A stretch of 64,000 bases of DNA, taken from contig CAKQKI010000001.1 in assembly GCA_934248055.1 (NCBI GenBank), positions 1 through 64,000 on the forward strand, read 5' to 3'. How positions within the stretch are numbered: the stretch's first letter is position 1; every line of letters starts with the position of its first letter. The notes beneath the pieces are model-generated. The model was not told the origin of the DNA, did no database searches, and saw only the letters and a program-made list of their open reading frames with translations. Origin of the DNA: an uncultured Clostridia bacterium. GTDB taxonomy: Bacteria > Bacillota > Clostridia > Christensenellales > Borkfalkiaceae. The position numbers were made by a program, and so were the translations under genes. Positions 25,680-34,227 of the stretch are shown piece after piece.

Positions 25680-25708
25680 TCGGATTGCCGTTTTGAAGCG
25701 AGGTTGAT

Positions 25709-27055
25709 ATGAATATAAATATCGCACAACTGAAACAAAAAATATACAATAACTTTTCAGGCGGAGAGTACGTTGACGTAACGGAGTACGCTTCGCTTTC
25801 GGAAATAAAAGAATCGGGAAAAACTATATGGACAAAGGCTTTTTCCGCCGCCGTCAGGAATAATTCGCGCATATACGTTCCTAAAGGCACGTATTATATC
25901 GACGACACCATAGTAATTCCGTCCAACAGAACGATAAAAGCGGATAAGAATGCCTGCATTTGTCTTACAAGCGATTGTAAAAAGGTGCTTTTGCGCAACG
26001 ATTCGGTTGCCGATTGCAGTAACGGAAGCAAAAAAGACGCAAAGTTTACCTGTAACGTTAGTATATGCGGCGGTATCTGGTCAACGGAATTTTCGGAGCG
26101 CGCGGAATACGGAAAACTCGGAGCGTATGACGACGACGACAGTTTGCACGGCGTTTACGCGACTATGCTTTTCAGTGGCGTGCAGAATCTATGGTTGCAG
26201 GATATGGTATTTAAAAACAGCGCGGCTTTTGCCGTTCAGATAGGCAGAACTCATAATTTTATCATTGAAAATATAGAATTTATAAAATGCTTCGCCGACG
26301 GAGTGCATTTGAACGGAGACGTTAAAAACGGCGCCGTCGTAAACGTAAGGGGAGAAACGGAAGACGATCTTATAGCGCTTAACGCTTACGACTGGGATAA
26401 TTCTACGATAAATAACGGAAGTATGGAAAATATAACGGTCGACGGGGTTACGTGCGAAGGCGGCGAATGTCACTGTATGCGATTTGCCCCGGGCATATTA
26501 CCCGAAGAAAAGGGCGGCGTAGACTGTTTTATGAAAAATATTCGCGTTGCAAACGTAAAAGGCGTGAGTTTATTTAAGTTATACCTGCAAACGCCGCCTT
26601 ATATCGAAAAGCCCGACGGAACCATGGTCGGTCACGTTGACGAAATAGAATTTGAAAATATAGAAGTCGTAAAGGACAGACCTTCCGATAATACAAAAGA
26701 TATGTATTCCAAAAATCCCGTAACGGGGCATTTCGGGGTTTTCGAGTTGGGTAGCAACATCGATAAACTGATTCTTAAAAACGTCAGCGTCAGGATGAAC
26801 GTGGACGAATATCCCGATACGGCGCATTTTATTACCGCCGGTCCTAAATCGTGTTACGTAAAGAGTAAAAATTTAGAAATTTTCGACCCGTACGCAACTT
26901 CTGTATGTAAAGAAATCGAGTTTAGTAACGTCGTTATAGACGGTAAAAAAGTCGAAGAGTTAAAGCCGTATATAAAAGAAATTTCATTTTCTAAGCTGTA
27001 TCCGTCGTCTTTGCCGTTCGGAAGCGGTAAAGTTGGAAAAACGGTCATGATATAA
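25709..27055 (+). CDS. GH28-like right-handed beta-helix protein
   Basis: A 448-residue protein without a signal peptide. The N-terminus has the entry of a pectinase fold (WTKAFSAAVRNNSRIYVPKGTYYIDDTIVIPSNRTIKAD), followed by repeating short coils typical of parallel beta-helices (NLWLQDMVFKNSAAFAVQIGRT, FIIENIEFIKCFADGVHLNG, FENIEVVKD). The segment TEDDLIALN near residue 216-225 resembles the catalytic Asp pair of family 28 polygalacturonases, but the usual HG and RIK motifs are not obvious. Cytoplasmic location suggests it acts on imported oligosaccharides. GAGGTTGAT gives the RBS before ATG 25709. Pectin-related hydrolase is the best call; lyase or epimerase remain possible. Confidence 0.75.
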   Translation: MNINIAQLKQKIYNNFSGGEYVDVTEYASLSEIKESGKTIWTKAFSAAVRNNSRIYVPKGTYYIDDTIVIPSNRTIKADKNACICLTSDCKKVLLRNDSVADCSNGSKKDAKFTCNVSICGGIWSTEFSERAEYGKLGAYDDDDSLHGVYATMLFSGVQNLWLQDMVFKNSAAFAVQIGRTHNFIIENIEFIKCFADGVHLNGDVKNGAVVNVRGETEDDLIALNAYDWDNSTINNGSMENITVDGVTCEGGECHCMRFAPGILPEEKGGVDCFMKNIRVANVKGVSLFKLYLQTPPYIEKPDGTMVGHVDEIEFENIEVVKDRPSDNTKDMYSKNPVTGHFGVFELGSNIDKLILKNVSVRMNVDEYPDTAHFITAGPKSCYVKSKNLEIFDPYATSVCKEIEFSNVVIDGKKVEELKPYIKEISFSKLYPSSLPFGSGKVGKTVMI

Positions 27056-27080
27056 AGCCTTGTTTAAACGCCAAACAGTC

Positions 27081-27120
27081 AGCCGCAAGTGACCGGGTTT
27101 AAACGCAATCGCTTGTGGCT
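27081..27120 (+). promoter_or_regulatory. stem-loop before the rhamnosidase gene
   Basis: AGCCGCAAGTGA (27081-27092) pairs with TCGCTTGTGGCT (27109-27120) through 12 bp including wobbles. No T-run follows, so mRNA processing or stability is more likely than termination. Confidence 0.4.
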
Positions 27121-27145
27121 AAGAACAAAAAACATCGGAGTATAA

Positions 27146-29344
27146 ATGGAAAAAATCACAGAAATATTTAAAAACAGCAAATGGATATCTTCTTCGCCCG
27201 TAAAAAATACGGAAAGCGTTGTTTATTATGAAAAAGAATTTGAATTGCACGGCGAATTATCGAAGGCGGAACTTTATATTACGGCTTGCGGAGTATACAG
27301 CGCGGAACTTAATGGCAATATAGTAAGTATGCCGCTTGCTCCGGGATTCGATTCGTATCTTTATAAAATGCCGTATCAGGTGTACGACGTTAATAATTCT
27401 TTATTTAAAGGCGGAAAGATAAATACTTTAAGGGTTTGCGTGGCGCGCGGGTGGTACGGTTGGTTTAAAGACGAAAGAGCCGTAAAAAATTCCGATATAA
27501 GAGCGTTTAAAGCGGTTCTTGCGTTAAAATATAAAGATAACCGCTGCGAATATATTGCAACCGATAATCAATGGCTTTCGTTCGGATTCAAATGCGTAAA
27601 GTCGGATATTTATAACGGGGAATACTTTGACGCTTCCGCAAAAAAGAGCGATATAAAAAACGCGGTAGAAATAAGTTGCTTCGAAAACGATTTGTTAACG
27701 CTTTATGACGGCGACGAAATATGCGAGAACGAGCGGATTGTTCCCGTAGCGGAAATTATAACTCCGCTTAACGAATACGTTATAGATTTCGGTCAGGAAA
27801 TAACGGGTTACGTTGAAATAAATATACCCGACGGAGCGGTGTCCGAAGGGGATATAATCGATATATCACATGCTGAAATGCTCGATAAATTCGGAAATTT
27901 TTATAACGAAAATTATCGCGGCGCGAAAGCGGAATTAACTTACGTTTGTAAAAGCGGAAAGCAAAAATACAAACCCTTATGCACTTTCTTTTGTTTCAGA
28001 TACATACGGCTGAATAAGCGGCCTGAAAATATAAATAAAAACAATTTCAGGGCGGTAGTCGTTCATACTAAACTCGAACGGACGGGTTATATTGAAAGTT
28101 CGTCGGCAATTCTTAATCGGTTCGTAGAGAACGTAATATGGGGGCAAAAAGACAACTTTTTGGATATTCCCACCGATTGCCCGCAGCGCGACGAGCGTTT
28201 GGGCTGGACCGGAGACGCTCAGATTTTCTGTCGCGCGGCAAATTATAATTTCGATTGCGAACGCTTTTTCAGAAGATGGTTAAAAATGCTAGAATGCGAA
28301 CAAAGCGCTTTCGGATGTACGCCCGACGTCGTTCCGAACGTTTCTTGCAGAAAGACCTTTTCTTCGGTATGGTCGGACGCGAGCGTCATAGTACCGTGGG
28401 AAGTATATAGGGCGTACGGAGATAAACGATTCTTAGAAGAGTTTTACCCCGTGATGGAAAGACATATCCGCGCAATAGGCGAAGCGACTTCTACACGGTT
28501 TTTATGGACGGGCAGCGGGGTGTACGGCGACTGGCTTGCTCTGGACGGCAATAACGGTTACTACGGCGCGTCGGACAAAGATTTCATTTCGTCTGCTTAT
28601 TACGCCTATTCGTTGCAATTGACTATTCTTGCGGGAAAAGAATTAGGAAAAGACGTTTCTGAATATTTGGATTTATATAACAACGTAAGAAACGCCGTTA
28701 TAAACACTTATACTCCGAAAACGCAGACCGAATGCGTTCTTGCGTTGTATTTTAATCTGACGAACGATAAAAAAGTTATAGCAAAAAGACTTGCGGAAAA
28801 GATAAGGCAGGCGGGAAACAGCCTTCAGACGGGGTTTGTAGGCACGCCGTATTTATTGTTTGCGCTCTCTGAAAACGGATACACCGAATTAGCGTACGAA
28901 TTATTGCTCAAAGAAGATTATCCGTCATGGCTTTATCCCGTAAAATGCGGGGCGACTACGGTCTGGGAACACTGGGACGGTCGCAACGAGAACGGCGATT
29001 TCTGGCCACCCGAAATGAATTCGTTCAACCATTACGCTTACGGCGCGGTGGTTGCCTGGATTTACAGCGTCGCCGCGGGAATCACACCGCTTGAAAGCGG
29101 TTATCGGAAAATAAAAATCGAACCGAATGCGACGGATAAATTACAGTTTCTCAGCGTGCGGTTCAAAACCCGTTACGGCGAAGTTTTTTCGGCTTGGAAA
29201 CACGTTTCGGATTACCTTGAATACGAAATTTTCACACCCGTCGAAGCGGTTGTGGTAATCGAAAACGACGAATATAAACTGTCGGCAGGCGAGCGCAGAA
29301 TTTTTAAGATCCGAAAAAACCGTAAAAGCGCAGTTGCGGGATAA
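27146..29344 (+). CDS. Alpha-L-rhamnosidase (GH78)
   Basis: A 732-residue cytoplasmic enzyme that releases terminal alpha-L-rhamnose from oligosaccharides or glycosides. The N-terminal beta-sandwich regions of family GH78 are present (ITACGVYSAELNG, ARGWYGW). The (alpha/alpha)6 barrel contains the family signature DCPQRDERLGWTGDAQ (about residues 345-360) with the catalytic acid region, then VVPNVSC..WSDASVIVPWEVYRAYGD, WLALDG, and the second-half CGATTVWEHWDG. A C-terminal beta domain (PLESGYRKIKIEPN) closes the protein. It is shorter than many GH78 enzymes (often 900 or more) because extra N-terminal domains are missing. CGGAG supports ATG 27146. It is the clearest pointer to rhamnose-containing pectin or flavonoid glycosides as substrate. 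Confidence 0.95.
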   Translation: MEKITEIFKNSKWISSSPVKNTESVVYYEKEFELHGELSKAELYITACGVYSAELNGNIVSMPLAPGFDSYLYKMPYQVYDVNNSLFKGGKINTLRVCVARGWYGWFKDERAVKNSDIRAFKAVLALKYKDNRCEYIATDNQWLSFGFKCVKSDIYNGEYFDASAKKSDIKNAVEISCFENDLLTLYDGDEICENERIVPVAEIITPLNEYVIDFGQEITGYVEINIPDGAVSEGDIIDISHAEMLDKFGNFYNENYRGAKAELTYVCKSGKQKYKPLCTFFCFRYIRLNKRPENINKNNFRAVVVHTKLERTGYIESSSAILNRFVENVIWGQKDNFLDIPTDCPQRDERLGWTGDAQIFCRAANYNFDCERFFRRWLKMLECEQSAFGCTPDVVPNVSCRKTFSSVWSDASVIVPWEVYRAYGDKRFLEEFYPVMERHIRAIGEATSTRFLWTGSGVYGDWLALDGNNGYYGASDKDFISSAYYAYSLQLTILAGKELGKDVSEYLDLYNNVRNAVINTYTPKTQTECVLALYFNLTNDKKVIAKRLAEKIRQAGNSLQTGFVGTPYLLFALSENGYTELAYELLLKEDYPSWLYPVKCGATTVWEHWDGRNENGDFWPPEMNSFNHYAYGAVVAWIYSVAAGITPLESGYRKIKIEPNATDKLQFLSVRFKTRYGEVFSAWKHVSDYLEYEIFTPVEAVVVIENDEYKLSAGERRIFKIRKNRKSAVAG

Positions 29345-29412
29345 GAACAACTTTAAAAAGTCGAAAACAAGCGTCAAATATTTTAAAATTCTAAAAAAAT
29401 AAGCAAGATAAT

Positions 29413-31701
29413 ATGAGAGTAATTTACGATAAAATAATCAAATTGCCTGAAAACGGACTTAAAACGTTTCCCGTAAGGGTTATATCTGAAGAAAGCGTTA
29501 ACGCGATAATGAGTTTTGACGGGGTAAAAATCGTTTGTTATAATTGCAGCGGCAAAGATTATCTCGGCAACGATTTTATAAAAACCGTAAACCTTAAAAA
29601 CGGAGCAGAGCAAAATTTCTGGTGCGTTGCAAGCGGGGCGGGAAGCGGGTTTTTAACAATTTCCGACGAGAACGGGAAAGTCCTTTTTAAAGACGAAATT
29701 ACCGTGGTAAAAAGTTCTGATAAAACGCCCGATCCGTTTTTTGAGGGCGATAGTCTGAACAGAATAGCGTGGCTTAATTCCGATTCGGCAATAGACGACC
29801 GCGTTACAAAGCCGTATATTCCCGTAAAAGCGTGCGGCGATACCGTTAAAATACTCGGCAGAGAAATTGAGTTTTCAAATAACGGTTTTCCCGCTCAGAT
29901 AACGAGTTATTTTAACGAAGGGGTTAAAATTACGAAAAATCCCGTCCGACTTTTATCCGCCCCCGTAGATTTTATCGTTACGGGCGAAAAATTCGAAAAT
30001 CGCTCGTTTAATCTTAATCTCCGCACGGACAGAGCGATTATCGAAAGCGTAAGCGAAAGCGGAAACTTTGTACTGCGCGTTAAAGCAAGCAGTGAATTTG
30101 ACGGTTTTACGGAATTTAAAGTAAGTCTTGAATGTAAAAACGACGCGGAAATTTCAGACGCTCGTTTATGCCTGCCGTTTAATGCGGAAAGACTTAAATA
30201 TTTTATCGGGCTTGGCAAGAAGGGCGGCGCGTTCGATAAATCGCTTGAATGGAAGTGGAACGAAAACGTCAATCAGGACGGTTTTTGGGCGGGCGCGGTA
30301 AACGTCGGATTAAAAATCAGGTTTAAAGGCGAAAATTACGTTAAGCCTTTCGTAAACATTTATTACAATCATCGCAAACTCAATAAGCCCGAAAGTTGGG
30401 ATAACGGCGGTAAGGGCGGAATTAAATTCGAAAACGGCAATTTCGTTGCTTACGGCGGCGACCGCCTTGTTAAAAAAGGGGAAGTTTTGCGCTTCGATTT
30501 CGATATTTTAGTTACTCCGCTTAAAGAAATCGATTTAAAAAAGCAATTCGGCGCGAGATATTATCACTATATGTATAACAGCGACGAATGGCTCGCAAGC
30601 GCCGAAAAGGGTGGGGCAAATATTATAAACGTTCATCACGGCAACGATCTTAATCCGTATATAAATTATCCGTTTACGGAAATTTCGGCGCTAAAAGAGT
30701 TTACCCGAAAAGCGCACGAAAGCGGTATTTTGGTAAAGCCGTATTATACCGTAAGGGAACTTACGGTAAATGCGCCGGAATTTAAAGTTTTTCGCGATTT
30801 AGGGCATGAAATAATCGCTGTTAAAGACCCGAACGAAAAAAGTTGCCTGTGGCAGGGCGAAGCGAAAGAGTGGATACTTAAAAACGTCGGCGACGACGTA
30901 ATTCCCGCGTGGAGACAGCAACTTAAAGGTAAAAAGTATAATAACGCTTTCGATTCCGCGGTTATAACCGAAGGACAGTCGCGACTGTGCAATTTTTATA
31001 TCGAAGGACTTAAATATCTCGTTCGGCACGCCGATATAGACGGTATTTATATCGACGACGTTGCTTACGACAGAAACACCATGAAAAGAGTGCGTAAGAT
31101 ACTCGACGAAAAGCCGACCGCTTATATTGACTTTCATCAATGGAATTCTTTCGTAGACGCGGGCGGTAAAGAAAACTGCGCAGTTCAATACGCGGAACTT
31201 TATCCGTATGTAGATAAATGCTGGATAGGGGAAGGTTTCGATTACGACGAAAGCCCCGAATTCTGGCTGATTGAAACGAGCGGCATACCGTTCGGCGTTA
31301 TGAGCGAGATGATGGACAGCGGAAATAAATATCGCGGACTTTTATTCGGCGAAACAAATCGTCTGGGTTGGGAAACGAATAAAAGCGACCCGCTCGACGT
31401 GTGGCGGATTTTTGACGATTATAATCTTTCAGACTGTGAAATGATAGGTTGGTGGGACGAGCGGAATTCTGTTGAACTTTCAAATACCGCAATCCGCGCT
31501 ACCGAATTTATAGCGGGTAAAAAAAGATATATCGCAACAGCGAATTTTTCGAATAAAAAGCAGGAAACGGAAATTTCAATCAAAGGACTTACGGAATATT
31601 CGCTCCGCGCTCCGTTTATAGAGAGATTTCAGGACGGACGGGATATTAACGATAAACTGATTTTAAACGGCGGCGAAGGGCTGTTTATAGAAGTTTTATA
31701 A
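29413..31701 (+). CDS. Probable glycoside hydrolase, DUF6067-like
   Basis: A 762-residue protein without a signal peptide. The N-terminal 380 residues are mostly beta-strand. The C-terminal half looks like a TIM barrel with a run of acidic and aromatic motifs: GARYYHYMYNSDEWL, ANIINVHHGNDLNPYINYPF, GILVKPYYTVREL, ADIDGIYIDDVAYDR (a likely catalytic Asp pair), then IDFHQWNSF and a final small beta domain (GKKRYIATANFSNKKQETEI). The HHGN.LNPYINYPF stretch reminds me of the DUF6067/GH123-like proteins; this family call is from memory and moderate. No strong RBS precedes ATG 29413. Probably acts on imported oligosaccharides with the neighbouring rhamnosidase. Confidence 0.7.
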   Translation: MRVIYDKIIKLPENGLKTFPVRVISEESVNAIMSFDGVKIVCYNCSGKDYLGNDFIKTVNLKNGAEQNFWCVASGAGSGFLTISDENGKVLFKDEITVVKSSDKTPDPFFEGDSLNRIAWLNSDSAIDDRVTKPYIPVKACGDTVKILGREIEFSNNGFPAQITSYFNEGVKITKNPVRLLSAPVDFIVTGEKFENRSFNLNLRTDRAIIESVSESGNFVLRVKASSEFDGFTEFKVSLECKNDAEISDARLCLPFNAERLKYFIGLGKKGGAFDKSLEWKWNENVNQDGFWAGAVNVGLKIRFKGENYVKPFVNIYYNHRKLNKPESWDNGGKGGIKFENGNFVAYGGDRLVKKGEVLRFDFDILVTPLKEIDLKKQFGARYYHYMYNSDEWLASAEKGGANIINVHHGNDLNPYINYPFTEISALKEFTRKAHESGILVKPYYTVRELTVNAPEFKVFRDLGHEIIAVKDPNEKSCLWQGEAKEWILKNVGDDVIPAWRQQLKGKKYNNAFDSAVITEGQSRLCNFYIEGLKYLVRHADIDGIYIDDVAYDRNTMKRVRKILDEKPTAYIDFHQWNSFVDAGGKENCAVQYAELYPYVDKCWIGEGFDYDESPEFWLIETSGIPFGVMSEMMDSGNKYRGLLFGETNRLGWETNKSDPLDVWRIFDDYNLSDCEMIGWWDERNSVELSNTAIRATEFIAGKKRYIATANFSNKKQETEISIKGLTEYSLRAPFIERFQDGRDINDKLILNGGEGLFIEVL

Positions 31702-31754
31702 ATATTTTTGTTTAGTGATAACGAATGGAATCCCTACGCGCAGGATAATAATTA

Positions 31755-31785
31755 AACGAACCCCGAAATGAAATCGGGGTTCGTT
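31755..31785. terminator. bidirectional terminator at the right end of the carbohydrate island
   Basis: ACGAACCCCGA/TCGGGGTTCGT with loop AATGAAA and flanking T-runs ends both the glycosidase gene and the oppositely oriented tRNA-Val. It differs from the 5387-5419 terminator in only a few bases of the stem base. Confidence 0.88.
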
Positions 31786-31796
31786 TTATTTGCGGA

Positions 31797-31873
31797 TGGT
31801 GGAGATAATAGGGCTCGAACCTACGACCTCTACCATGTCAAGGTAGCGCTCTGACCAACTGAGCTATATCTCC
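31797..31873 (-). tRNA. tRNA-Val (GAC)
   Basis: A 77-nt minus-strand tRNA with encoded CCA. GGAGATA pairs with TATCTCC, the anticodon loop TTGACAT carries GAC, and the T-loop is GTTCGAGCC. It has a perfect consensus promoter (31893-31921) and ends at the bidirectional terminator. Confidence 0.95.
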
Positions 31874-31892
31874 GAATTTAAATTACTTCGCT

Positions 31893-31921
31893 ATTATACG
31901 AAATATTTAATCGCTTGTCAA
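31893..31921 (-). promoter_or_regulatory. promoter of tRNA-Val (GAC)
   Basis: On the minus strand TTGACA (31916-31921) and TATAAT (31893-31898) are separated by 17 bp: full consensus at both boxes. Confidence 0.85.
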
Positions 31922-31980
31922 CCTTTTTGATAAACAATTTTGCGGTAAATTCAAGGGGAGATATGAAAAGCAAAGTCGTT

Positions 31981-32712
31981 TTACAAAAGTTCGTTTTTTT
32001 CGGGCATGAATTTATGATAACGCGCGGGCATATACGAGCGCATTTGTCTTTCGTTTTCTCTTTCTTTTATGAAAACCGCTTCGTAATACGTTTTAAAAAG
32101 TTTTCCGTAACCGTCGGCGGATTCGGCGTTAATATCGAAAATTCCGCTTACGGTTTTAGATTCTCCTTTATACGAAGCAATCATAACGCCGCGTTTAATA
32201 TCGTGAATGATAAACGGCATATTCGAGTATCTGTTTTTAAAGTGCGGCGCGATAAGGGTTAAAATATCGTTGTCGGGCGTGAATTTTGCGTAATACACGC
32301 CGTTTTCCGTCAGGGAAAACCTTAAAAATCCTTTCATTCTGTGCGCTTCTGCGTTTACCTGTCGCATAAGCGTGTAAACGGCGTAAACTCCTTTATCGGA
32401 ATAGTTTTCCGAAATATCGGCGTTTGCTTTAACGGTGCCGACGATATAATCGAATATCGCCGTGTATTTTTCGTTGCTGCCGTTTAAAAAGGCGGTTTCT
32501 ATTCTGTATTCTGTTTCGCCGCCTATTTTACGCAGTTTTTTTCTTACGCGTTCCGCCTTTTTTTCATCCGTTTTTATTTCGATGGCGTTATTTAAAAGGC
32601 TCGGCTGATAACCGTCCGCAAGTCTTACGGCGGGCGTTTCTTTTCTTTCAAAAGCAGTGAAAACAGCCGTTAAAACGGCGGTTAAAGATTTTTCGATAAG
32701 ATAAACAGTCAT
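31981..32712 (-). CDS. TIGR03915-type (DUF4130) DNA-metabolism protein
   Basis: A 243-residue protein that I recognise as the partner of the putative DNA-modification/repair radical SAM enzymes (TIGR03915 type). Diagnostic stretches are AVYTLMRQVNAEAHRMKGFLRF, YYAKFTPDNDILTLIAPHFKNRY, PFIIHDIKRG and the C-terminal YEAVFIKERENERQMRSYMPARYHKFM. In many bacteria this domain is fused to a uracil-DNA-glycosylase-like domain; here it stands alone. It overlaps the upstream radical-SAM gene by 4 bp (ATGA), so the two are translationally coupled. The biochemical reaction is not known. Confidence 0.88.
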   Translation of the reverse strand: MTVYLIEKSLTAVLTAVFTAFERKETPAVRLADGYQPSLLNNAIEIKTDEKKAERVRKKLRKIGGETEYRIETAFLNGSNEKYTAIFDYIVGTVKANADISENYSDKGVYAVYTLMRQVNAEAHRMKGFLRFSLTENGVYYAKFTPDNDILTLIAPHFKNRYSNMPFIIHDIKRGVMIASYKGESKTVSGIFDINAESADGYGKLFKTYYEAVFIKERENERQMRSYMPARYHKFMPEKNELL

Positions 32713-33950
32713 AATTCACCCGTTATTGCCGAAACGGCGTTTTCAATAGACGAAAACATCGTAAGTTGCTCGTAATTTTCCGCGGCGTTTTGCGCGACGA
32801 GCGCGTTTCTGATTTCTTGCTGAGAAGAAAGCCCGAGAAATTTGCCGCTTAGTAATATAAAATTAAGCGCGCGCCTGAGCGGAACTTTCATTTTTTTTAA
32901 ATCTTCCGCGCCGAGCGAGTGAAATCGCCTTGCCGAAATTATTTTATACGCGCTTCTGAGTCCTATCCCCGGAATTCTTACGAGCATTTCGACGGGAGCG
33001 GCGTTTATATCCACGGGGAAAAGTTCGGGATGGCGGAGCGCCCAGGCGCATTTCGGGTCGTATTCTTCCGCAAGATTTTCGCCTTCGTTTATAATTTCGT
33101 TTACGTTAAAACCGTAAAACCTTAACAGCCAGTCCGCCTGATAAAGCCTGTGTTCGCGTAAAAGCCCCGTGGGTTTCGACGGCAGAAGGGGATTTTGATT
33201 TAACGGAACGTAAGACGAGTAATAAACCCGTTTAAGCCTGAATTTTTTATAAAGCGCGTCGGTAAGCCGTAAAATCTGCCCGTCCTTTTCGGGGCTTGCT
33301 CCTATTATCATCTGGGTAGTCTGCCCGGCGGGTAAAAAGCGTTTGTTTTTTCCGTAAGATTCTTTTTCTTCGTAAACCGCTTTCATCGGCGCAAGCACGG
33401 TTTTTTTGTTTTTTTGCGGAGCGAGCAGTCTTAAACTTTTTTCGGACGGCAATTCGAGATTAAAACTCATTCTGTCAACGTATTCGCCGGCGCGCATGAT
33501 AAGACCGCCGTCCGCGCCCGGTATGCCTTTAAGGTGAATATATCCGTGAAAACCGTAAAGTTTTCTGAGTTTTATAACGGTATCGAGCAGAAGTTCCATG
33601 GTATAGTTCGCGTTTTTATAAACCGCCGAAGATAAAAAAAGCCCTTCGATATAATTCCGCTTATAAAACTCCATGGTGAGTTCCGCGATTTCGTCCGGCG
33701 TGGCGATTGCGCGCGGGCAGGAGCGGGAACGACGGCTTCCACAATACAGACAGTCGTAAGCGCAGTCGTTAGTCATAAGTATTTTAAGAAGAGATATGCA
33801 CCTGCCGTCCTGTGTGAAAGAGTGGCATATTCCGCCGAAAGACGCGTTTCCCGTTCCGCCCGCGTTCCGCCTGTCGCTACCGGAAGACGAGCAGGACACG
33901 TCGTATTTCGCGCTTTCGGTTAATATTACGAGTTTTTCAGCGTCTATCAT
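32709..33950 (-). CDS. Putative DNA-modification/repair radical SAM protein (TIGR03916 type)
   Basis: A 413-residue radical S-adenosylmethionine enzyme. The Fe-S cluster motif reads CAYDCLYCG (CxxxCxxC) after a CRISLLKILMTND strand. A substrate-side barrel follows (GLFLSSAVYKNANYTMELLL, GYIHLKGIPGADGGLIMRAG, TQMIIGASPEKDGQIL). The C-terminus has helix-hairpin-helix DNA-binding elements (VEMLVRIPGIGLRSAYKI, about 325-345). The start ATG 33950 lies 4 bases after GGGGG; an upstream ATG at 33983 adds 11 residues without an RBS. It is coupled to the DUF4130 gene. Action on damaged or modified bases is the family's suggested role, not demonstrated. Confidence 0.9.
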   Translation of the reverse strand: MIDAEKLVILTESAKYDVSCSSSGSDRRNAGGTGNASFGGICHSFTQDGRCISLLKILMTNDCAYDCLYCGSRRSRSCPRAIATPDEIAELTMEFYKRNYIEGLFLSSAVYKNANYTMELLLDTVIKLRKLYGFHGYIHLKGIPGADGGLIMRAGEYVDRMSFNLELPSEKSLRLLAPQKNKKTVLAPMKAVYEEKESYGKNKRFLPAGQTTQMIIGASPEKDGQILRLTDALYKKFRLKRVYYSSYVPLNQNPLLPSKPTGLLREHRLYQADWLLRFYGFNVNEIINEGENLAEEYDPKCAWALRHPELFPVDINAAPVEMLVRIPGIGLRSAYKIISARRFHSLGAEDLKKMKVPLRRALNFILLSGKFLGLSSQQEIRNALVAQNAAENYEQLTMFSSIENAVSAITGEL

Positions 33951-34175
33951 AAAACCCCCGAACGTATGTTCATATTTTATCATTAAAAAAATAAAAAGTC
34001 AAACGTTTGTTTGTATAATTTTTAAAAATATTCCTGCGCGTTCGATTTTTGAGCGAAAATATTAAGTATGAAAAAGTCATAATCGCTTTTTTCTTAAGAA
34101 AAACGGTTTTATAATGAAAAGCGGGGAAAATCGTAAACGCGGATTCACAAAAAGTTAAATTCTTTTCGGGAATTC

Positions 34176-34214
34176 GCGCGGCGGCTTTTGCCGCCGCGCC
34201 GCAAGCGAGCGGCG
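34176..34214 (+). promoter_or_regulatory. two mutually exclusive GC-rich hairpins before the baseplate-like gene
   Basis: Hairpin 1 is a perfect 10-bp stem GCGCGGCGGC/GCCGCCGCGC (34176-34185 with 34190-34199). Hairpin 2 is CGCCGC/GCGGCG (34197-34202 with 34209-34214). They share bases 34197-34199, so they cannot both form fully. The RBS (CGGAGG) begins four bases after hairpin 2 and the ATG is at 34228. There is no T-run, which argues for translation control or mRNA protection rather than termination. Confidence 0.5.
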
Positions 34215-34227
34215 AAACGGAGGTTTA

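Noticed and set aside
25380..25700. Programmed frameshift joining the 22972-25449 gene to the hydrolase stump
   Set aside because: The upstream protein has its own complete C-terminal domain and no slippery site or stimulatory structure is visible; a decayed gene is simpler.
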